Assembly: GCA_035490315.1 (NCBI GenBank)
Contig: DATHET010000217.1
Coordinates: 1 to 22,371, forward strand
Direction of reading: 5' to 3'
Length of the DNA stretch: 22,371 nt
Source of the DNA: JADJQU01 sp035490315
GTDB lineage: Bacteria > Planctomycetota > UBA1135 > GCA-002686595
The notes under the pieces: model-generated
Told to the model about the DNA's origin: nothing
Seen by the model: the letters and a program-made list of their open reading frames with translations, nothing else
The model's database searches: none
Program-made: the position numbers and the translations under genes
Shown here: one piece after another, positions 1 through 7,024 of the stretch
Layout: every line of letters starts with the position of its first letter
Numbering within the stretch: position 1 is the stretch's first letter

Positions 1-1117
1 AGAAGCCGCGCAGGTTGACCTCCATCTCCTTGTGCACGCCGGACGGCAGCTGGTCGAACGGCGCGACGAAGCGCGCGACCTTCGGCGTGGTCCGCAGCCA
101 GTCGCCGCGCGTGAACCAGCCCTCGATCATGTGCTCCACGCGCATCGGGTTTTCTTCCTGCGCCTGTGTCCAGGCGTTGAGTAGCCGTGCTTCCGTCAGG
201 CGCACCGGCTTGCCTCGCCACTCGTCTCCGTGCTCGTAGATCGAGACGATCGTCTTCTGGTCGAGCATCGGAGCGTCGGCCCAGTTGATCTTGTTCGGCT
301 CGAGGTTGGCCACGAAGGACACGAGCTGCCAGTGCGAGAGGGGATCGAGGCCCTCGATCCCATGCTCGACGCTGTCGTCGCGCAGGTAGGCGAAGACCGC
401 TGGATCGAGCTCCTTGACCGGCGCGATCTTCGGGAAGGACGCGTACATCTTCGGTCCGACGAGCAGCGGCCCTTCGCGCCATTGCCCCTCGACTTCCTCG
501 CTGTGCACGCGCAGGAACAGTCCATCGACGCGAACGAATTCGCCGGGCACCGGGGCGAGGCCGACGATCTCCTCGACCGCGAGGTAAACGCTCGCCCCGT
601 CTTCCAGATGGCCGCGCAGGAAGAAATGCGGCTTGTCGGCGGAAGCAGGGTTGGGCATCTCGCGCATCTCTTCCACGAAGCAGCGCGCGCGCAGCAGTTT
701 TCCGCGGTTCGCCTTGGGTTCCTTCACGAGATCCGCTGCGATAGCAGCGTTGAGCTCGCGGCCGCCGAGCGCCGCGTACAACCCGTCGTGGATATTCGCG
801 GAAGCCTTGAATCCGGCTTCCAGAGCTTCAGCCGGCAGGACCACGCGCTGCTCGGGCCGCTCGTCTGCCGCGGTCGCTTCGAGCGAGGCCACGTCGATGT
901 TCGGCGCGACGAGTTCCGTCGGCAGCTCGGCGGAGCTCTTCTCCTGCACCGACGCGAGTCCCTCGGCCTGGCGCTTGTCGCCCTGCATCTGCAGCGTGAC
1001 CACCGCGCCGATCAGCACCAGAGCGCCGATCGCCATCAGGGTCACACGCTTCTTTTCCTTGGAGTTGAAGATGCCGCCGGAGGGCGCGCCCAGTTTCGAG
1101 GGGTCGTAGAGTTGCAT
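1..1117 (-). CDS. Membrane-anchored protein of unknown function, truncated by the left edge
   Basis: An open frame runs leftward from an ATG at 1117 off the window edge, giving 372 codons with no stop. The N-terminus (MQLYDPSKLGAPSGG) is followed by a basic patch (KEKKR) and one hydrophobic helix at about residues 25-43, so the rest is probably outside the cytoplasm on a single anchor. The remainder is a mixed soluble sequence with motifs such as HFFLRGHLEDGASVYLAVEE and EGWFTRGDWLRTTPK. I do not recognise the family. It starts 34 bp after the stop of the upstream hydrolase gene in the same orientation, so co-transcription is likely. Codon-level sense is good throughout, whereas the long open frame on the opposite strand (230-1123) reads as low-quality arginine/glutamate-rich sequence. 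Function unknown; the missing C-terminus limits the call. Confidence 0.75.
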   Translation of the reverse strand, partial: MQLYDPSKLGAPSGGIFNSKEKKRVTLMAIGALVLIGAVVTLQMQGDKRQAEGLASVQEKSSAELPTELVAPNIDVASLEATAADERPEQRVVLPAEALEAGFKASANIHDGLYAALGGRELNAAIAADLVKEPKANRGKLLRARCFVEEMREMPNPASADKPHFFLRGHLEDGASVYLAVEEIVGLAPVPGEFVRVDGLFLRVHSEEVEGQWREGPLLVGPKMYASFPKIAPVKELDPAVFAYLRDDSVEHGIEGLDPLSHWQLVSFVANLEPNKINWADAPMLDQKTIVSIYEHGDEWRGKPVRLTEARLLNAWTQAQEENPMRVEHMIEGWFTRGDWLRTTPKVARFVAPFDQLPSGVHKEMEVNLRGF

Positions 1118-1151
1118 GGATAGTTCTGCTTGGGCTAGCGACCAGCCGCCA

Positions 1152-1892
1152 TCAACGGGCGGGCACGGATTCCATTCGACGCGCGGCGGCGGTGCCAGCC
1201 GCGCCGATCAATCCACGGAACAATCGATCCTGGACGCTGCCCTCGCGCTCGAGCTCGGGGTGCCACTGCACGGCGAGCGCGAAGGGGAGGTCCTGTCGTT
1301 CGATGGCTTCGATCAATCCTTCGCCGTCGCGCGCGGACACCGTCCAAGCCGGCCCGACCGAGGCGATGGCTTGATGGTGGCGCGAAATGACGTCCAGGTG
1401 CTCTACACCGACCAGCCGGGCCAGTTTCGAGGCGGGAGCGAGAGTCACTGAGTGCACGGCGCCTGCGCGGTGCTCCTGCTTGCCCGGACGGTCCTCGGGC
1501 AGGTGTTGGAAGAGACTGCCGCCCTCGACCAGCGCCAGGAGCTGCATGCCGTAGCACACGCCGAGCACCGGCATGCGCCGCTCCAGCGCCGTGCGCGCGA
1601 GCAGCACGTCGAAGTCCTGCTTCGCGCCGGCCGTGGGATTCGCCGCCGGATGGGTGACTCCGAGGCCGAGGCGCTCCATGTCGAAGTCGTCTCCGCCGGA
1701 GAGCAGCAAGCCGTCGAGCTCGCCGAGGACTCGCCGCACGTCGCTAGGGCCCCCGACTGGCGCGAGCACCACGGGAATCCCGCCGGCCTTGAGCACGGCG
1801 TCGGCGTAGCGATGGGCCAGGGCCACCCGCGGCGTGTCGCCCGCCAGGGCGACCCCATTGATACCGATCAGCGGATGCTCGACGCGCGTCAC
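1152..1892 (-). CDS. Class I glutamine amidotransferase-like hydrolase (gamma-glutamyl-GABA hydrolase / peptidase C26 family)
   Basis: The 246-residue protein has the whole peptidase C26 layout: LLLSGGDDF at residues 62-70, the nucleophile elbow GVCYGMQ with Cys113, and QWHPE with His211 and Glu213 as the rest of the triad. Members cleave gamma-glutamyl amide bonds, as PuuD does with gamma-glutamyl-GABA in putrescine breakdown; other members act on different gamma-glutamyl compounds, so the substrate is not settled. An agmatinase-family gene lies about 3.3 kb away, which would fit polyamine metabolism, but no other polyamine gene is near. The start is a GTG at 1892; no ATG gives a better N-terminus (HPLIGING follows at once). 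A TAAACT hexamer sits 6 nt before it. It lies 19 bp downstream of the DUF4870 gene. Confidence 0.88.
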   Translation of the reverse strand: MTRVEHPLIGINGVALAGDTPRVALAHRYADAVLKAGGIPVVLAPVGGPSDVRRVLGELDGLLLSGGDDFDMERLGLGVTHPAANPTAGAKQDFDVLLARTALERRMPVLGVCYGMQLLALVEGGSLFQHLPEDRPGKQEHRAGAVHSVTLAPASKLARLVGVEHLDVISRHHQAIASVGPAWTVSARDGEGLIEAIERQDLPFALAVQWHPELEREGSVQDRLFRGLIGAAGTAAARRMESVPAR

Positions 1893-1898
1893 GCGCAG

Positions 1899-1904
1899 AG
1901 TTTA
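1899..1904 (-). promoter_or_regulatory. Possible -10 hexamer for a leaderless transcript of the C26 hydrolase
   Basis: TAAACT on the minus strand lies 6 nt before the GTG start at 1892, in the gap after the DUF4870 stop codon. The spacing would place transcription initiation on or next to the start codon. No convincing -35 is visible. The same 6-nt arrangement occurs before two other genes in the window. Confidence 0.35.
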
Positions 1905-1911
1905 GCCCATC

Positions 1912-2640
1912 TCAGTCGTTGAGCAGGCGCAGCGTGAGTGGATAGCGGAAGCGCTTGCCGTCCGCGGCCTGGATCGAGGCGATCACGACCAGCACGATCT
2001 TGTAGAAGGGCAGCAGCAGGTGGATCACGAGCCCCAGGAAGCAGAAGCAGTACAGGGGAATCGCGGCGACCCACAGGATCAGCAGATTGAGCTGGAAATT
2101 CAGCGATTCACGCCCGTGCCAGTCGGCCTCGGGGTTCTCGTCCTTCTTCATCAGCCACACGATCAAGGGCCCGATGAATCCGACCAGGAAGCAGCTGAAG
2201 CCGAAGTCGAACAGGCTGGTCAGGTGCGCCGCCATCGGCCAGCCGGTGTCCCGCGACGGCAAGGGCCCGCCTGGGATGGGTTGCGAACCACCGGCATAGG
2301 GCGGCGAGCCCGGCGGAGGCTGCGGCGGAACTCCAGGGGGCAGGGGCTCGAAGGGCACGGGCTCCGGGCGCGGCGGGGGAGGCGAGTAGGGCGGCGGCAG
2401 CGGCGCGCTGCGCTCGGGATTCTTCGCGGGCTCCGGAGTCGGCGCCTGAGGCGCGGATCCCGTGCCGAGCTGCATCGGAGGCACGATCGGAGGCGTGACG
2501 GGCGGGACCGGGGGCGGCGTCGGAGCGGACGCTTTTTCGCTGAGCGAGAGGTCCGTCGGCCAGACCTGGGGCTCGGCATGCCGCTCGAGGGGCAGATTCT
2601 GCGCGGGATCTTGGGGCGGCGATGCTTCGGGGTCGGTCAT
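1912..2640 (-). CDS. Proline-rich DUF4870-type membrane protein
   Basis: This 242-residue protein has two parts. Residues about 36-130 are strongly proline-rich (runs such as PPPVPPVTPPIVPP), probably a disordered cytoplasmic arm. Residues about 135-242 match the DUF4870 (Tic20-like) pattern: a helix at about 147-164, then KKDENPEADWHGRESLNFQLN and two further helices at about 184-207 and 208-225, ending GKRFRYPLTLRLL. DUF4870 proteins are small integral membrane proteins of unknown function. The ATG at 2640 is preceded by a good GGAG site at 6 nt, one of few in this window. The gene sits between xth (140 bp upstream) and the C26 hydrolase (19 bp downstream) in the same direction. A proline-rich arm before DUF4870 is common, so the fold call is firm and the function is not known. 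Confidence 0.85.
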   Translation of the reverse strand: MTDPEASPPQDPAQNLPLERHAEPQVWPTDLSLSEKASAPTPPPVPPVTPPIVPPMQLGTGSAPQAPTPEPAKNPERSAPLPPPYSPPPPRPEPVPFEPLPPGVPPQPPPGSPPYAGGSQPIPGGPLPSRDTGWPMAAHLTSLFDFGFSCFLVGFIGPLIVWLMKKDENPEADWHGRESLNFQLNLLILWVAAIPLYCFCFLGLVIHLLLPFYKIVLVVIASIQAADGKRFRYPLTLRLLND

Positions 2641-2646
2641 GGCGTG

Positions 2647-2650
2647 CTCC
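2647..2650 (-). promoter_or_regulatory. Ribosome binding site of the DUF4870 gene
   Basis: GGAG on the minus strand is 6 nt before the ATG at 2640. It is worth noting because most starts in this window lack a recognisable Shine-Dalgarno sequence. Confidence 0.6.
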
Positions 2651-2748
2651 GGAAAAGGAAGCCGCGGGTTACGCGAGCGAGCCTCAGCATTTTCCGCGCC
2701 ACGCCATCGCGGTCACGATTCGCGCTCGACGATTGCCCGGCGATTCCG

Positions 2749-2790
2749 CCGACGCTCGCTCAGAGCGAGCCGACGCTCGCTCAGAGCGTG
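2749..2790 (-). repeat. 21-bp tandem duplication with palindromic core spanning the xth stop codon
   Basis: Two adjacent 21-bp copies (2749-2769 and 2770-2790) differ at one base (position 2768 versus 2789). On the minus strand each contains CTCTGAGCGAGCGTCGG, so the xth stop TGA (2781-2783) is followed in frame, 21 nt later, by a second TGA (2760-2762). The first copy holds a 17-bp inverted repeat (2754-2770, 8-bp arms around one base) that could form a short hairpin after xth; it lacks a T-tract. Confidence 0.8.
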
Positions 2791-3569
2791 AAGTCGTAGT
2801 CGATCGCGAGCGGCGCGTGGTCGGAGAAACGCTGGTCGCGATAGATCGACTCGCGCCGCGCCTTGGCCGCCACTTCGGGTGTCGCGAGGTGGTAATCCAG
2901 CCGCCATCCGACGTTCTTCGCCCAGGACTGCCCGCGAGCGCTCCACCAGGTGTACTGCTCCGGTTTCTTGTTCAGCTTCCTGAACACGTCGACCAAGCCT
3001 GCCTCACCGAAGAGGCGCGTCAGCCAGGCGCGCTCGGCGGGCAGAAAACCGGAGTTCTTCTGGTTCGAGCGCCAGTTCTTCAAGTCGATCTCCTGGTGCG
3101 CGATGTTGACGTCGCCGACCAGGATGAACTCGCGCTCGGCCTTCAAGGCCATCAGGTGCGGATAGACGATGTCGAGGAATCGATACTTGGCCGCCTGGCG
3201 CAATTCGCCCGTGGTGCCGCTCGGGAAATAGCAGCTGATGATGCTGAGCTTGCGGCGCTTGTTGTCGAAGCGCGCCTCGACGTAGCGGCCCTCGGCGTCG
3301 AACTCGTCGTGGCCCAGTCCGACCACCACCGAGCTGGGCTTCTTGCGGCTGTACAGGCCGACGCCGGAGTAGCCCTTCTTCTGCGCGAAATGGAAATGGC
3401 CGCGCAGCCCGGCGACCTGCTCGAAGCGATCGGCGATATCGGTCGCCTGGGCCTTGACCTCCTGCACGCCCATGCAATCCGCGCCGGTCTGCGCTGCCCA
3501 CTCGACGAAGCCCTTGGAGGCCGCCGAGCGGATGCCATTCAAGTTGAGCGTGACCAGTCGGAAGGCCAT
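2781..3569 (-). CDS. xth: Exodeoxyribonuclease III / AP endonuclease (EEP family)
   Basis: The 262-residue product is full length for ExoIII/ExoA-type enzymes, which cut DNA at abasic sites and trim 3' ends in base excision repair. The conserved active-site blocks are all present: LNLNGIRSA with Asn9, VQEVKAQ with metal ligand Glu37, Tyr114 in SCYFPSG, GDVNIAH with Asp153 and Asn155, and the C-terminal SDHAPL with Asp250 and His251. RLDYHLAT is also typical. The ATG at 3569 begins exactly at the conserved first strand (MAFRLVTLNLNG). No Shine-Dalgarno is visible; a TATCCT hexamer lies 9 nt upstream. The gene diverges from the HAF-like repeat gene across about 105 bp and may head the leftward block of four genes. 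The stop codon lies in a 21-bp tandem repeat. Confidence 0.95.
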   Translation of the reverse strand: MAFRLVTLNLNGIRSAASKGFVEWAAQTGADCMGVQEVKAQATDIADRFEQVAGLRGHFHFAQKKGYSGVGLYSRKKPSSVVVGLGHDEFDAEGRYVEARFDNKRRKLSIISCYFPSGTTGELRQAAKYRFLDIVYPHLMALKAEREFILVGDVNIAHQEIDLKNWRSNQKNSGFLPAERAWLTRLFGEAGLVDVFRKLNKKPEQYTWWSARGQSWAKNVGWRLDYHLATPEVAAKARRESIYRDQRFSDHAPLAIDYDFTL

Positions 3570-3578
3570 GGGGCGAAC

Positions 3579-3584
3579 AGGATA
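3579..3584 (-). promoter_or_regulatory. Possible -10 hexamer for xth
   Basis: TATCCT on the minus strand is 9 nt before the ATG at 3569, in the divergent gap 3570-3674. This would give a leader of only a few nucleotides. No convincing -35 is seen at 17 nt (GAGAAA). Confidence 0.3.
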
Positions 3585-3674
3585 GGGCCGACCTTCTCAC
3601 ATTTCTCGTGATCTCCGCCGCGTCCTTTTCGCGTGAGAGGGGAGAGAGCTTCCCGCCAGGCCCCCGTCGAGACC

Positions 3675-5216
3675 ATGAACATGAACACCGATCATTCGCC
3701 CCGAACCTCCGAGCTGTCCGAACACCGTCCGCGTTGGACCCCGGGCGGACCTGCGCTCGGGGCAGCGAGAGGCCTGCTCGGATTGGTGGTGTCCATCGCG
3801 GTCAGCGCTCCGCTGGCCAGCGCGCAATGGATCGTCGTCAGCCTGCACCCGCCCGGTTCGCCGGGCTCGCAGGCCCGCAGCGTGCACAGCGGCCAACAGA
3901 TCGGCTCCAACATCGTGGGCGGCGCTTGGCACGCCAGCCTGTGGAGCGGCACGGCTGGATCGATCATCGATCTGCATCCCTCGGCGGGGCCGGACTGGTC
4001 CGAGGGCTGGGGCATGGACGGCTCGCAGCAGGTCGGGCGCGCGCGGCTCGGCGGCATCTGGCGCGCGAGCCTTTGGACCGGCACGGCGAGCTCGTGGATC
4101 AATCTGGCTGCCGCGGGGTCGACGGAATCGATGGCCCACGCCGTCGACGCGGGCCAGCAGGTGGGTTGGACCTATTTGACCGGCAGTTTCTACGCGAGCC
4201 TGTGGACCGGCAGCGCGGGCTCGTTCGTCAACCTCAACCCTGTCGGCGCGACACGGTCGAGCGCGCTCGGCGTCAAGGCGGGAGTTCAGGCGGGCTGGGC
4301 AAGCATCGGTGGCGTGGACCGCGCCGGCATGTGGAGCGGGACGTCGGCTTCGTGGATCGATCTCCATCCAGCCGGGGCGATCGGGTCGTCCGCCCGGGAT
4401 GTCGACGGAACGCAACAGGTCGGCGACATAGCCGACTTCAATTTCACCGGCCGCGCCAGCCTGTGGACGGGCTCAGCCGCGTCCTGGGTCGACCTGAGTC
4501 CCGCGGGTTCGGGTGAGTCGATTGCTCACGCCGTCGACGCCGGCGAGCAGGTCGGAGCGGCCCGCTTCGGGGGAATCAACCACGCCAGCCTGTGGAGCGG
4601 GAGCGCGGCATCCTGGGTCGACCTGCACGCGTTCCTGCCGCCGAACTTCAACCTGTCGGAGGCTCGCAACATCTGGCACAGCGGCGGGAACACCTATGTC
4701 GCAGGCTTCGGTCAGAACACGACGACGAACACCTACGAGGCGCTGTTGTGGATCAAGTCGCCACCGCCTTTCACCACGTATTGCACCGCCAAGCTCAATT
4801 CGCTGGGCTGCACTCCGGCGATCGGAGGCGCCGGCTCGAGCAGCGCGAGTGCGAGCTCGGGCTTCCAGGTCAGCGGCGCCAACGTGCGCAACAACAAGCC
4901 CGGCATCCTGCTCTACGGCTCGACCGGCCGCGCCGCCACGCCCTTTTCCGGCGGCATCCTGTGCGTCAACGGTCCGCTGCGGCGAGTGCAGGGCCTTTCG
5001 TCGGGAGGAACTCCCAACCCCGCTAACGACTGCAGCGGCGTGTACAGCGTCGACATGAACGCCTTCAGCGCAGGCCTGCTCGGCGGCAACCCCGCGGCCT
5101 TCCTGCTCGTACCCGGGACCGTCGTCGACTGTCAGTACTGGGGTCGCGATCCCGGATTCGCGAGCCCCAACAACACGACGCTCACCAACGGGCTCGAGTA
5201 CGTGATCGGCAGCTAG
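3675..5216 (+). CDS. Secreted HAF-like repeat protein with cysteine-containing C-terminal domain
   Basis: I start this 513-residue protein at the ATG at 3675 (MNMNTDHSPR); an in-frame upstream start at 3633 would add 14 residues but lacks support. A long N-region precedes a hydrophobic signal segment (LGLVVSIAVSAPLASAQ). Residues about 64-360 hold a repeat built on GQQVG...HASLWTGSA.SWVDL.PAG: the ASLW-equivalent positions are 87, 131, 174, 217, 261 and 304 (43-44 residue spacing), with a weaker seventh at 356. This resembles the HAF family of extracellular repeats and suggests a beta-rich, perhaps propeller-like body. The last 140 residues form a separate domain with five cysteines (YCTAKLNSLGC, GILCVNG, NDCSGVYS, VDCQYWGRDPG). 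I associate this end domain, from memory, with families of secreted planctomycete proteins. Cell-surface or secreted role; exact function unknown. Confidence 0.85.
   Translation: MNMNTDHSPRTSELSEHRPRWTPGGPALGAARGLLGLVVSIAVSAPLASAQWIVVSLHPPGSPGSQARSVHSGQQIGSNIVGGAWHASLWSGTAGSIIDLHPSAGPDWSEGWGMDGSQQVGRARLGGIWRASLWTGTASSWINLAAAGSTESMAHAVDAGQQVGWTYLTGSFYASLWTGSAGSFVNLNPVGATRSSALGVKAGVQAGWASIGGVDRAGMWSGTSASWIDLHPAGAIGSSARDVDGTQQVGDIADFNFTGRASLWTGSAASWVDLSPAGSGESIAHAVDAGEQVGAARFGGINHASLWSGSAASWVDLHAFLPPNFNLSEARNIWHSGGNTYVAGFGQNTTTNTYEALLWIKSPPPFTTYCTAKLNSLGCTPAIGGAGSSSASASSGFQVSGANVRNNKPGILLYGSTGRAATPFSGGILCVNGPLRRVQGLSSGGTPNPANDCSGVYSVDMNAFSAGLLGGNPAAFLLVPGTVVDCQYWGRDPGFASPNNTTLTNGLEYVIGS
3864..4755 (+). 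repeat. 43-44 residue HAF-like protein repeats, six clear copies plus one degenerate
   Basis: Within the gene at 3675-5216, the codons for the ASLW (or AGMW) motif begin at 3933, 4065, 4194, 4323, 4455 and 4584, that is 129-132 nt apart, with a diverged last unit at 4740. Each unit runs from a GxQVG turn through GG.xxASLWTG to SW(V/I)DLxPAG. Confidence 0.8.
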
Positions 5217-6253
5217 CGCGTCGCGAGCGCCGTCGCGATCAAGCGATACAGCAAGCGCGCGCCGACGATCGCGTCCCACGCGTCCTCGTCCTCGGGCGTG
5301 GCACCGGGATTGACCTCGTTCAAGTCCAACCCGACCACGCGCCGGCCGCTCTTCGCCAGCTCGTCGAGCCACAAGTTCGCTTCGCGCCACGAGAGTCCAC
5401 CCGGCACCGGCGTGCCCGTGTTCGGGCACAGGGTCGGATCCAGCCCGTCGACGTCGAAGCTGACGAAGACGTTCTTCGGCAGGAACTCCAGGTGCTCGCG
5501 CACGATGTCGCGCAGGCTCTCGCCATCGAAACGCGCCGCGGCCCAGTCGCGGTCGAACACCGTGCGGATCCCGCCGTCGGAATCGTGGATCGCCTCGTAC
5601 TCCGCCTCGCAGAAATCGCGGACGCCGACCTGCACGATGCGCGACACCGCAGGCAGCTTGCGCACGACGTTGTCCATGATCGACGCGTGCGACCACTCGA
5701 AGCCCTCGTAGGCGAGGCGCAGATCGGCGTGGGCATCGAAGTGCAGGAGCCCGAGATCGCCGAAGCGCTCGGCGCAGGCCTGGATCGCTCCGAACGGGGT
5801 CGAGTGGTCGCCGCCGACGATCGCGGGCAGGCGATCGCGCGCGAGCACCTCGACCGTTTTCGCGTGGACCAGCCGGTTCACCTCCTCGCCGATCGCATTG
5901 ACCCGCGCCAGGGCCCGCTCGAGGACCGGATTCCCCGCCACCGCGCCGCCGACCGCGATCACCTGATCCGCCAGGCCGGTAGCCTCGTCGTTCCAGGCAT
6001 CGAAGCGCTCGTCGATCTCCGCCATCGCGATCCCGGCCTCGTAAGGCCGCCCGGTCGCGAGGTCGAACAGGTCGACCTGCAGGCTGGCGCGCAGGATCGC
6101 CCGCGGCCCGCGGGCTGCTCCCTTGCGGTACGAAGCCGTCGCGTCGAAGGGCACCCCGATCACGATGACCTGGGCGTCGGCGACCTGGCTCTGGAGCCCG
6201 AACAGGCCTGCATCGGCCGTCGCGGCGGCATTGGGGTCGAAATTCTTGCTCAC
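5213..6253 (-). CDS. Agmatinase/arginase family hydrolase (ureohydrolase)
   Basis: The product hydrolyses a guanidino compound to urea with a two-manganese centre; agmatinase (SpeB-like) is the most likely member. From the GTG at 6253 the protein is 346 residues. All metal ligands are present: GGDHS with His150, DAHADLR with Asp173, His175 and Asp177, and SFDVDGLDP with Asp267 and Asp269. The N-terminal motif GVPFDATASYRKGAARGP and the late NEVNPGATPEDEDAW are also family-typical. An in-frame extension to 6361 exists but its sequence looks non-coding, so I prefer GTG, which gives MSKNFDPNAAAT. Formiminoglutamase or guanidinobutyrase cannot be excluded. The stop overlaps the stop of the convergent HAF-like gene by 4 nt. 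Upstream it diverges from the ECF sigma gene. Confidence 0.9.
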   Translation of the reverse strand: MSKNFDPNAAATADAGLFGLQSQVADAQVIVIGVPFDATASYRKGAARGPRAILRASLQVDLFDLATGRPYEAGIAMAEIDERFDAWNDEATGLADQVIAVGGAVAGNPVLERALARVNAIGEEVNRLVHAKTVEVLARDRLPAIVGGDHSTPFGAIQACAERFGDLGLLHFDAHADLRLAYEGFEWSHASIMDNVVRKLPAVSRIVQVGVRDFCEAEYEAIHDSDGGIRTVFDRDWAAARFDGESLRDIVREHLEFLPKNVFVSFDVDGLDPTLCPNTGTPVPGGLSWREANLWLDELAKSGRRVVGLDLNEVNPGATPEDEDAWDAIVGARLLYRLIATALATR

Positions 6254-6263
6254 GGGCAGGGAT

Positions 6264-6276
6264 GATGGGTCCCATC
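6264..6276. promoter_or_regulatory. Perfect dyad upstream of the agmatinase start (possible operator)
   Basis: GATGGG-T-CCCATC, 6-bp arms around one base, lies 10 bp before the GTG of the agmatinase gene in the divergent gap towards the ECF sigma gene. The symmetric form suggests a protein site, but no second copy at another promoter is seen. A near copy (GATGGGTCCCA) lies inside the sigma gene around 6494. Confidence 0.25.
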
Positions 6277-6367
6277 CGAGCCTGGCGCAACCCGCCGGAA
6301 TTCTTGCTCTATCGCCAAGAAGGCCGCGTTGGACTTCGTTGCAAGCCCCGAAGCTGCCCACTTCTGT

Positions 6368-7024
6368 ATGGACGAACCCTCAGACGGACAACTCCTCGAC
6401 GCCTTCCAGCGCGGGGATTCCCACGCCCTCTCGACCCTGATCGCGCGGCACCAGTCGGCCTTGCTCCGACACGCGCGATCGCTGGTCGGAGCCGATGGGT
6501 CCCACGAGGACATCGTCCAGGAAGCCTTCATGAAGCTGGTGCAGCGACCACTGGAATTGCCGGCGGAAGCACGAGGCGATGCCGCAGCGGAGCGGGCGCT
6601 GATGTCTTCCTGGTTGCACAAAGTCGTGAGGAATCAAGCGATGGACACACTTCGGGCGGAACAGAGACGCAAACAGCGCGAGGAGCGCGCCGCGGAGCGC
6701 GACGTCGCGCGCGAATCAGGCAGCGAGGTCGACGCGGGCGATACGCGCGCGGCGGTCGAGCGCAGTTTGAATCGTCTTCCCGCGGAGCAGCGAGAAGTCC
6801 TCGTCCTTCGACTCTTGTCGGACAAGAGCTACCGCGAGATCGCGGAGATCACGGGTAAGAAAATCGGCACGGTCGGCTGGCTCGTCAGCGTCGGCCTGCG
6901 TGCCTTGAGCCAGGAGCTCGCGCCGTTGTTCGGCGGAACAGTCGCCGCGCGCGGTGCGCAAGTGCAAGGGGTGACGGTCGGGGTCGTAGCAGGCGGGCAA
7001 TCGGCCCAAGGAGTGCGGTCGTGA
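6368..7024 (+). CDS. ECF-type RNA polymerase sigma factor
   Basis: This 218-residue protein has the two ECF regions. Region 2 covers about residues 7-97, including SHEDIVQEAFMKLVQ and WLHKVVRNQAMDTLRAEQRR. Region 4 covers about 133-183: SLNRLPAEQREVLVLRLLS, then the helix-turn-helix YREIAEITGKKIGTVGWLVS. A short low-complexity tail of about 30 residues follows. I chose the ATG at 6368 because the conserved region begins at once (DGQLLDAFQRGD). A TTG at 6329 with AGAAGG upstream would add 13 residues and is a real alternative. The stop overlaps the GTG of the next gene by 4 nt, so the two are co-translated. The partner has an anti-sigma-like N-terminus and probably controls this factor at the membrane. 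Confidence 0.92.
   Translation: MDEPSDGQLLDAFQRGDSHALSTLIARHQSALLRHARSLVGADGSHEDIVQEAFMKLVQRPLELPAEARGDAAAERALMSSWLHKVVRNQAMDTLRAEQRRKQREERAAERDVARESGSEVDAGDTRAAVERSLNRLPAEQREVLVLRLLSDKSYREIAEITGKKIGTVGWLVSVGLRALSQELAPLFGGTVAARGAQVQGVTVGVVAGGQSAQGVRS

Noticed and set aside
230..1123. 297-codon open frame on the plus strand
   Set aside because: The opposite strand carries a better protein with a membrane anchor and normal composition, in line with the neighbouring minus-strand genes.
3864..4755. Repeated segments considered as a CRISPR array
   Set aside because: The repetition is at protein level with 43-44 residue periods inside one open frame; there are no identical direct repeats with unique spacers.
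4473..6290. 605-codon open frame on the minus strand
   Set aside because: It runs out of frame with the agmatinase and through the HAF-like gene; low-complexity Arg/Gly/Ala sequence only.
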